DNA of 64,000 nucleotides from Roridomyces roridus. Lineage: Eukaryota; Basidiomycota; Agaricomycetes; Agaricales; Mycenaceae. A program made the position numbers and the translations under genes. The stretch lies in contig JARKIF010000179.1 of NCBI GenBank assembly GCA_029378245.1, positions 1-64,000 of the forward strand, given 5' to 3'. Positions 55,615 through 64,000 of the stretch are shown in pieces. Position 1 is the stretch's first letter; every line of letters begins with the position of its first letter. The notes under the pieces were generated by a model. The model did not search any database. It saw nothing but the letters and a program-made list of their open reading frames with translations, and was not told where the DNA came from.

Positions 55615-57043
55615 ATTTGCGTATCTGCTGAGAGAGGGAATAGAGAATGAAGCTGAATGTCCGGGGATTAAATAGGGTCCGCCACGCTCGGTATATTGTG
55701 ACCGCAGGCATTGACGACGATAGTCCGAAATAGTCTATCCAACATCCGAGGAATGAAACCTTGCCTTCCGAAGATAGATTGGACAGGCACAAGCCGTGCG
55801 CTGACCTCATCTAGTGCACGGTCTAGATTACATGCCGGCGGTGACAAGTTTAGAATCTAGGAATCCGGTTTCAGCAGTTTCAGGAAAGAGATGAGTCTAA
55901 TGGATTTTTGAGGATGTGATAGACAGGAGGGCTTATCGACCAAGCTTCACGGCTGGCAGTGAATATGCAAGAGCGACCTGAGCTGAAGTCTGAAGTTTCC
56001 GAATGCCGCGTCCACGTTGGGATAAGTTACGCACTCACCTCAAATCCTAGTTGTTTCAACAAGCGATGTCGGCAGGGCGATTGTGCACCACCGCCGGTGA
56101 ATACCGCCATTGTATGGTTTTGCTGCCCGATTGTCGGAGCCGCGAGAATCTAGTAAAGGGTGATGGGGCAACAAGCGTCAACACCGCCATCCGAGCGTGG
56201 TTACCTGGCTCCTCCGGCGTGTAATTCAGCCCCCGTCGGGGCAGGCGGCGACATTCCGCTCCCATGGGTGATCACACAGTCTAGACGGCTACCATCGGCC
56301 TAGGTGCGAAAAGCATTGAACGAGACGTAGCAGGCAGAATAGAAACCCGGGTAGTGAACAGACACAGGAAGTCGGTATCGGAGGACATGGTTGCTGAAAC
56401 TTGAAAGACAGTGCGCCATCATTCCGAACAGGGCGTGGGAATAAAACGGAATGTTCCAGTTTGGTCCAGCCATTGTCAAGTTCTTGCCACAAAAACGTGG
56501 CTACCACAATATGCATCTATTGCTGGCGACTTCTCTCGCGATCCTTTTATTGACGACAATCGAAGATAGTTCAGGAATGCTCATTGCGCAAGGCCTAAGA
56601 TTATAATGATACATTCATACGAGAAACACAACAGGAATAGAAACCCGGGTAGAGGACGTCGGGGGCCTGGTCGCGTCTCTCAATCTGACACCGGTGTGGC
56701 ACGACCGGACGACCTCGACGGGACCGGGAGAAAAACACCGCATCTTGAAGATGCGCGTAAATCATCAACGGATCGTGATGCGCTGTAACGTGACCGCGTT
56801 CCAACTAGAATCCGCCCCGAAGCCAGCAAGTTCTAGGTACCACTCAGAAACAGGGTTAATGCAGAGAACAATCTTTTCACTTGTACGAGCTCTTGTACGC
56901 CCGTCGCCAGTTCCATGTTCGGCTTTGGATCGGCGTTATTCGGGTTAGGGTTTATCAAGACGAGATTAATTTTTTTCAGTTGGAGTCATCGGCTACTCCC
57001 ACTCATTCCAAACCTCGACTGGGCACACGCCTGAAGGTCGACC
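55615..57043. other. Long intergenic region, no gene seen
   Basis: About 1.4 kb between the divergent TmpA-like and CPA2 genes. No open frame has recognisable content. It contains a 17-bp direct repeat AATAGAAACCCGGGTAG (56338-56354 and 56636-56652), and AT-rich sequence before the CPA2 start. Confidence 0.5.
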
Positions 57044-60000
57044 ATGCTCATAAAACCAGTAGGCCTGGCGCGCCTGCCCTCCTGCTTGCGACAGGCTTGC
57101 CGGGCACGCGCTTTTCACGCCCCAACACCCTCCCTTCGCGCAGTTGCTGCTCCTGCCGTTGGCGCGTACTCACCGAAAGACGGAGAGCACGTTCTCAACT
57201 CTCCCTCCGAGCTAGCCCGTCGCATATCAGCCAAAGTGCTCCCCAAAATTCCCCGACCAGACGTCCAAAAGGTCGTCGTTGTGGGCAGCGGCGGTCTCAG
57301 CATTGGACAAGCCGGAGAATTCGATTATCCGGCTCACAGGCACTCAAAGCTCTCAGCGAAGAGGGCGTCCAAGCCGTACTCATCAATCCTAACATCGCAA
57401 CCTGGCAAACGTCTCACCAACTCGCATCAGAAGTGTATTTCTTGCCCATTACCTCGGACTATGTCGCATACGTCCTCGAAAAGGAACGGCCAGACGGAAT
57501 ACTCCTCACTTTCGGTGGACAGAGCGCGCTTAACGTTGGAATCGAGCTTGACCGCATGGGTGTCTTGGAACGGCTAGGCGTCAAGGTCTTGGGCACACCA
57601 ATACGGACACTCGAGGTTTCCGAGGACCGGGATCTTTTCGTGCAGGCTCTCAAGGGTGTGTACACTTCTTTCTCCCTTTCTCAAGCTAAAAAAAACCTCA
57701 ATAGAAATCGACATCCCGGTCGCTCAGTCTACCGCTGTATCTTCGGTCAACGCAGCCCTGGCCGCTGCTGAAACCATCGGCTATCCCGTCATCCTGCGCT
57801 CTGCGTTTACCCTGGGTGGACTCGGTTCTGGTTTCGCCAATGACCCCGAGGAACTACGCGACTTGTCTGCCAAAAGTCTCAGTCTCAGTCCCCAGGTCCT
57901 CATCGAGCGTAGTATGAAGGGTTGGAAGGAGTTGGAATACGAGGTCGTCCGTGACGCCGCAGACGTATGTTGTCGTATCCGCTCATTTCAGATAAATTCA
58001 ATTCCATTCAGAATACTATCATCTGTTGCAATATGGAAAACTTCGACCCACTTGGCACGCACACCGGAGATTCTATCGTCGTTGCGCCATCGCAGACTTT
58101 GCCTGATGACGAGTACCATATGCTTCGCAGTGCAGCACTCAAGGTTATTCGCCATCTGGGTGTCATCGGTGAATGTAATATCCAGTATGCTCTCAATCCG
58201 ACGTCCCGCGAGTACTGTGTCATCGAGGTCAATGCTCGGTAAGATATCGTTTCCATCCCGATCACTCGTATTCATCATAAATCTAGTCTGAGTCGGTCAA
58301 GTGCTCTTGCTTCCAAAGCCACGGGCTACCATTAGCATACACCGCCGCCAAGATCGCCCTCGGACACACCCTTCCTGAGCTCCCAAATGCTGTCACAAAG
58401 ACGACCACAGCATGCTTCGAACCCTCCCTCGATTACATCGTCACCAAGATACCGAAATGGGATCTGGCCAAGTTCTCGTCCCAGGTAAACCGCGAGGTTG
58501 GCTCTGCGATGAAGTCCGTCGGAGAGGTCATGGCAATCGGCCGGACATTTGAGGAGAGTCTGCAAAAGGCTATTCGGCAGGTCGACCCGCGGTGGAAGGG
58601 ATTCGAGGTGTATATCGAGCCGGAGGACTTGGACACGGCTCTTTCGAAACCCACCGACATGCGGCTGTTCGCTATCGCATATGCGATGTACAACAGGGAC
58701 TATACCGTTGACCAGGTGCATGACCTGACCAAGATCGACAAGGTGTGTTGCGCTCGTCCGTGATGCAATTTGACTGATCTGTTTTTCATCCAGTGGTTCC
58801 TCTACAAGATCGACAACATCGTTCAGACGCGACACGCGCTCAAAGCTGCCGGGTCGCTCGAAAACATCTCCCACGAGCTGATGATGCGTGCCAAACGGAT
58901 GGGCTTCGCCGACGTGCAAATCGCCGACATTATCTCCTCCACAGAAGACGCTGTCCGTGCTGCACGGAAATCCCTGGGCATCACTCCCTTTGTCAAACGG
59001 ATCGACACACTCGCGGCAGAGTACCCCGCCCACACGAACTACCTCTACACGACTTACAACGCCTCGGAGCATGACGTCGACTTCGACGAGCATGGGACGA
59101 TGGTACTTGGCAGCGGGGTATATCGCATTGGAAGCAGCGTTGAATTTGACTGGTGCGCGGTCACGTGTGCGCGGAAACTCAGGGACATGGGACAGAGGAC
59201 CATTATGATCAACTATAATCCCGAGACGGTGTCGACGGATTTCGATGAGGCAGATCGGTTGTATTTCGAGGAATTGGGGTATGAGAGGGTCATGGACATC
59301 TATGAGCTCGAGCAGAGTCAAGGGGTTGTTGTTAGCGTTGGAGGTGCGCGTTTCCTTTTTTAATGCTTTTGATGTGCTGACCTCATCCAGGCCAACTGCC
59401 GCAAAACATCGCTCTTCGGCTCAAGAACACTGGCGTCAAGGTCCTGGGAACCGACCCCGAGCAGATCGACACTGCTGAGGATCGGCACAAGTTCTCTTCG
59501 GTTCTCGATAGCATCGGCGTTGATCAGCCCGAATGGACTGAAGTCACGACTCTGGGGGCGGCCAAGGCCTTTGCCAACAAAGTAGGATACCCCGTCATCA
59601 TTCGGCCGTCCTACGTGCTCTCAGGGCGGCTATGAACGTGGTTTACGAAGAATCGGCGCTGGAATACAACCTGTCTGCCGCTGCTTCAGTCTCTCCTCTG
59701 CATCCTGTCGTGATCACCAAATTCATCGATGGTGCGCAGGAGATTGACGTGGACGCTGTGGCGCATCAGGGGAAGCTGCTCGTGCACGCCGTCTCGGAGC
59801 ACGTAGAGAACGCTGGTGTCCATTCCGGTGACGCCACTCTGGTGCTTCCTCCATTTTCTTTGGACGAGCAGGATATGAAGCGTCTCAAGACGATCGCGGA
59901 GAAGGTTGCTGTGGCGTTCAAGATCTCAGGGCCCTTCAATATGCAGATCATCAGGAAACCGGCTGAAGACGGCGAGGAGGCGCAGCTCAAGGTCATCGAA

Positions 60001-60805
60001 TGTAATCTCCGGGCTTCACGCTCGTTCCCCTTTGTTTCAAAGGTTCTGGGACACAACTTTATCGACACAGCTACGCGGCGATCGTTGGCCAGAATGTGCC
60101 TGAGCCGGTAGATCCAATGCAGGAGAAGAGGGATTACACCGCTATCAAGGTCGCACAGTTCTCCTGGACTCGTTTGGGCGGAGCGGATCCGTTCTTGGGC
60201 GTGGAGATGGCCAGCACCGGCGAGGTTGCAAGCTTTGGGAAGGACATCTACGAGGCGTATTGGACGGCACTGCTCAGCACCACAGGATTCAAGGTACCTA
60301 AAGCGGGATCAGGGGTCCTCCTCGGGGGTGATGTCACCAAGCCTGAGATGGCCACGATTGCGAAACAGTTGATCGACTTGGGATTCAAGATCTACTGCTC
60401 TTCGCCAGTGGTGGAGAGTTTTTGAATGGGATACCGTATGTGGCTGCGAAACGGATATTCTTCCCTACCAAGGATAAGCGCAAGCGGCGCGAGGTGTTAG
60501 AATGAGTTATATGAGTAGACCTGTGCGTTATCAACCTGGCCAAGGCTCGTGGGACGACGTTTACGGATGAGGATTTGTTGCTCGACGTGAGTCTTACGCT
60601 CTTCAGCTTTTTGTATTTACTGATCGTTTGGCATCAGAAATGCGGTGACTTTGGATTGCCGTTACTCAACAATGCTCAATGTGCTGCACTGTTTCGTCGA
60701 GAGTCTGGCGAGAAAAATACCTCAAGGTGGGCTGAGGAAATATACCGAGGGCGGATACCCAGCGATGTTCAATCTGGGCGAGAGTTTGTTGGTTACCGAG
60801 CTTGA
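57044..60805 (+). CDS. CPA2: Arginine-specific carbamoyl-phosphate synthase, large subunit (mitochondrial); reading frame interrupted
   Basis: ATG 57044 begins with a presequence ([20 protein letters not shown]). The two-fold CPSase structure follows: [120 protein letters not shown]; the linker EHISHEL-type region; then the second half [49 protein letters not shown] and [14 protein letters not shown]. The end is [19 protein letters not shown] and [14 protein letters not shown]. It makes carbamoyl phosphate for arginine with CPA1. The frame breaks by single bases near 57330, 58325, 59632, 60078, 60420, 60510, 60698 and 60770. All conserved blocks survive, so sequencing indels are more likely than a pseudogene. 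The absence of a fused aspartate transcarbamylase excludes URA2. Confidence 0.85.
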
Positions 60806-60940
60806 AGGACGGAGACAAACTACGGAGCTACATTAGGCAGCTCCATGTACATACATATATATTCTTTTGCTTTGCTTCATATCACTGCAAGTCTTCTGCA
60901 ACACACAGGCTCCCCGATAACTAATTCTCGAGGCATCTGG

Positions 60941-62465
60941 TCAACCGCGCGTTTCGTCAACGTGCTTGATCTCTCGATCCACAGCAAATTTCGCCGAAAA
61001 CTCGTCCGTCGATTTGCCTTCGATAATGTCTGCAATCAGCCTTCCGAGGATAGGCAAAAACTAGGCGAGATCAGCCGAAATTCCAAAGATGGGAGGATGA
61101 ACTCTACTTTATAACCATGCCCGCTCCGGCCGTGGCGAAAAACAGCGAGTTCTCATAGTCTGGCTTGTACCCAATCACCCAATCTGAATCTACGGAATCA
61201 TGTACCTGTGAAATGAATGAGCTTCATTCACAAAGGGAACAGAAACCAAGTACCAGCAGAAGTCGGGTGGCGATGAAATTTTTCTCGGCAAGCGCAGGAT
61301 AAACTGTGCGGAGTCCGTCCCTCAGCTTTTTTACCTCGCTCTTGGGGTATGGACAGTCCATCATCCGGGTTGGAGGAGATGGTTCGAGGGGTGGATATGC
61401 CTTGAACACTATGAAGGTACCCAGCTGGAGGGGTTGTTTGTCGATCCAGCATTCATCTAAGTTCTAGGGACGAACCTGAAGGGGTGGCCATTTTGACGAT
61501 ATTATTTTCATTCGGGCTGCTGATTTTGAGTCGGGTCTCATATTTGCACGAAATTCTTACTGGGAAGATATAGAAACCTGAATTGAAGTCCAGCACAACA
61601 GGATAGTCGCGGTATTCATTTCCTTCCTCCTGCGTCAGCTGACCATGGCGACGCATTGCCTGGGACACGAGTCAAGTCGACTTCCAACTGCAAGAGACAG
61701 ACTCACCACACTAGCTTGGAAGAGTTTTCCTTGCGAACAGCGGGGAACGCAGATTCCGTCCAGGAGCCCGTCGCAAGCACCACCAGATCGGCCTCAAGCA
61801 CAGTCCCCATCGCTGCAACGCACACCAGTGATCTTTTGGCCCTCCTTGATGAGTTCTTTAGCTTCTTTCCCGGAGAATCCGGCCGCCCAGAGCAGTTATC
61901 TTGTTCATTATAACAGAGATGCCTTGGCCGGCATTTGCCCATCCATTGTCGCGGTTCAGATAGCCGCGGAGATGCGCCATCCGCGGCATCCATAAATCCG
62001 CAGCATCCATAAATTCGACGCGCTCGCCCAGCTCCAGATCATTCAGTAGGATTTATGCGCATAGTCCGAAGTAGAGTCCCTCCGCTGATTGCAGAACACA
62101 CCAGATCTGAACAAAAACGAGTCAAACAAACGATATATGGACTAGAATAGTCTGAGCTCACTCATGGTAGGCATCGTCCCATTCGGTCTGGTCTCTCCAG
62201 GCGGCGATGGCTTCTTGTCCGAGTTTCGCATAAAATGGATCGGAGTAGGATGTTCGCACAACTGATAATGACTCGGTAAAGATAACAGTTTCGGGGACAC
62301 GTTGGACTTACTTCGGTTGATATCGTTGCTCGCGCCATCTGGGGCGGGCAAAGTGCTGGCCTTGTCGATTATGGTGACATTCGTCCAGCCCCGCTTCAGG
62401 AGATGTAATGCAGTAGAGCACCCAAACACCCCAGAGCCAACGATCAGAGTCTTTCTGTCAGTCAT
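60941..62465 (-). CDS. FAD-dependent oxidoreductase, DAO family (saccharopine/fructosyl-amine oxidase-like)
   Basis: ATG 62465 gives the Rossmann FAD motif KTLIVGSGVFGCSTALHLLK, then NVTIIDKASTLPAPDGASND, an adenine-binding Asp. Later parts: GGRILAGKEAKELIKEGQKI, CSDGTVLEADLVVLATGSWT and, in the C-terminal half, PLEPSPPTRMMDCPYPKSEV, DSDWVIGYKPDYENSLFFAT, and FLPILGRLIADIIEGKSTDE ending VDETRG. The GSGH-type GAGHGYK motif before FLPILGR is the family's C-terminal flavin-contact region. It oxidises a secondary amine or N-glycated amino acid. The exact substrate is inferred. About nine exons, several of them short. Confidence 0.78.
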
Positions 62466-62558
62466 GGGGGAAGATGAGGAGATTAAAAGTTGTATGTTAT
62501 TGGAAATGACTAGGCCTGAATCCAGACCTGCCGTGTAAGGTACATTATAATATTAATT

Positions 62559-64000
62559 TCAAGCGAACAACCCCACAATCACCCGCTGCATTTTTCCATC
62601 TCGGATAGCCTCGTGTATGGATACATTGGCACCAACAGTGTCCTCTTCGAAATTCATGCCGTTCGCGAAAGAGTTGTAGTTTTCGACACCATACATCTTG
62701 ATGCCCAGATCAAGGCGCACATACTCGTACACCGCACGCGTCTTGCCGAGGAAGGCACTCGCCGGCGCCGGGCCTCGCTCGCCGAAAAGATACGTGCGCC
62801 GCAGGCTGTCTAAAAGCGACTCGGCCCGAACGGCAACTTTTGATCGGAACGAGGGATCATCGAATAGGACACCGGATCGGCGGTCGAGAGAGCGTCAACG
62901 AGGACAGTGGAGCTGGATGCGGCGACCTTGAACATCCGCTCGGCAGCATCCATGGTGCTGGTGTCATTGAGAGTGTCTTGAAGAACGGCGCAAACTTTAG
63001 AGGTCGTTGCGCTGAGCTCGGATTGAGGGAGATATGATCCGAAGCTGTGCCCGAGCTCTTCCGTGGCAATAGGGTCAATCCAGCACTCAGCTCGTTCTGC
63101 AGGGCTCGTAGATCCAGAGCTGGAAGAATTTTTAGGACCATCGACGTTAAACCCAATGACCACATACCTTGACAGAGGACGTAGAGATAAGACGCGATCA
63201 AGAGGGAAAGTGTGTCGAGAGAGTCGATGGTGGAACGACCTGCAATCAGCGCGAGGGAGTTTACAGATTGATTGTGCATCTCGGCCGACTGAATGTGCGT
63301 AGAAACAGGAGCGGCCCGGTGGCCGAGCTCTGAGACGTATGCGGCCGTAGCAATGTCGATACCCTTGGCGAAATAATTCAGGGATGGATCCGTCGCTGCC
63401 AGAGAAGGGGGAGACCGCGGTTCATGGCAGGATTCAGCAGCTCGGTGCATTGCGAAAAGAGGATTTTGCCAAAGTGATGCAGGCCGAGCCTTGTCTTTTC
63501 CATGACATTTGTCACTGACATGGCCTGGAAATTACCACCGTTATGAATCTTGCCGGTAGAGCTATCGACAATGGGGTTGTCGGTTGCTAATGTGAGATTA
63601 GAATATGTTGAAGATGACTGTGAAGCAGGACACGAACTCGAATTGCATTCAATGGCGATGGTGTCGAGAGAGGTGAGTAAATCCTCGATCTGGGGACCGA
63701 TGAATTGCGGCGCAGTTCTCAGAGAGTAGCGATCCTGGCGGAGAACACCTCGTCCTCCTCGATGGTGACCTCTTGTTCCGAAGTGATGGCGAACTTGCTA
63801 TCGGAAAGGAGATCCCAGATGATTTTAGCCGACTCGATCTGATAAAATGTTCAACGTCAATGATACAAACTGCAACGGTGACTGACCTGGCCTGGATGCG
63901 GCCGCGCAACATCATGAATGAATGGATCAAACGAGCCACGACTACCAGCCAGAGCCTCTGTTCCCATAGCCGTACAAACAAGCGAAAGGAGGGCGAGGTG
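62559..64000 (-). CDS. PAL: Phenylalanine ammonia-lyase, C-terminal part (5' end outside window)
   Basis: The coding frame runs off the right edge, so the N-terminal half with the MIO prosthetic-group Ala-Ser-Gly is not seen. Visible parts in order: [155 protein letters not shown], and the end [37 protein letters not shown]. These are PAL signatures. It deaminates phenylalanine to cinnamate. Near 63405 the frame changes between NPAMNRGLP and PSLAATDPS at a C5 run, probably one missing C. Confidence 0.9.

Noticed and set aside
58332..59321. 329-codon minus-strand frame
   Set aside because: It is antisense to the CPA2 central region, which has strong CPSase motifs on the plus strand.

Overview
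The window is nuclear DNA of a basidiomycete fungus, most likely an Agaricomycete. Genes lie close together on both strands and are cut by many short GT-AG introns of about 45-100 nt. Family content fits: a DUF6533 membrane protein, F-box-like proteins of the CRAWYG type, an NRPS12/TmpA-like reductase, phenylalanine ammonia-lyase and many Ser/Pro-rich proteins. There are no operons. Coordinates given for multi-exon genes run from start codon to stop codon and include introns.

Layout. 1-2.5 kb: the 3' end of an anillin/Bud4-like PH protein and a DUF6533 membrane protein. 2.56-4.37 kb: repeat copy A, whose inverted partner B lies at 27.6-29.5 kb. 5.98 kb: an intron-containing tRNA-Leu. 6.5-15.4 kb: a microcephalin-like BRCT protein, a mitochondrial NADH kinase, a small conserved protein and an Asteroid/XPG-family protein. 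15.5-20.2 kb: two tandem F-box-like genes convergent with a bHLH factor. 20.5-21.6 kb: a coiled-coil protein that has a paralogue at 42.5 kb. 22.0-23.45 kb: a non-coding multi-exon host gene with one C/D-box snoRNA in each of seven introns. 23.6-27.0 kb: an amidohydrolase and BUD13.

29.7-36.1 kb: a thioredoxin-TPR protein, a cysteine-motif protein of unknown function, an intronic snoRNA locus, a 4-coumarate-CoA-ligase-like enzyme and an RRM/RGG protein. 37-42.3 kb: ERV14/cornichon, a BadF/NAGK-type kinase, a D-2-hydroxyacid dehydrogenase and a GT49 glycosyltransferase. 43.7-47.6 kb: an ankyrin-like protein, an F-box-like protein and a zinc-finger protein. 47.7-53.4 kb: a DEK_C+SWIB protein, HRD3 of the ERAD ligase and mitochondrial oligoribonuclease. 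53.5-64 kb: a TmpA-like membrane reductase, arginine-specific carbamoyl-phosphate synthase (CPA2), a DAO-type FAD oxidoreductase and the C-terminal part of PAL.

The most interesting locus is the snoRNA host gene. Two of its guides, anti-18S and anti-25S, point to nucleotides methylated in yeast by snR77 and snR78, and another points to the snR63 site. A pair of its introns has been tandemly duplicated. A second striking item is a thioredoxin-TPR gene whose intron is exactly two tandem 50-nt copies of itself, each with its own GT and AG. Several otherwise well-conserved genes (CPA2, PAL, Asteroid, NADH kinase, the PH protein) contain one-base frameshifts, many next to short homopolymers. This points to residual sequencing error more than to gene decay, and it limits the exact protein models.
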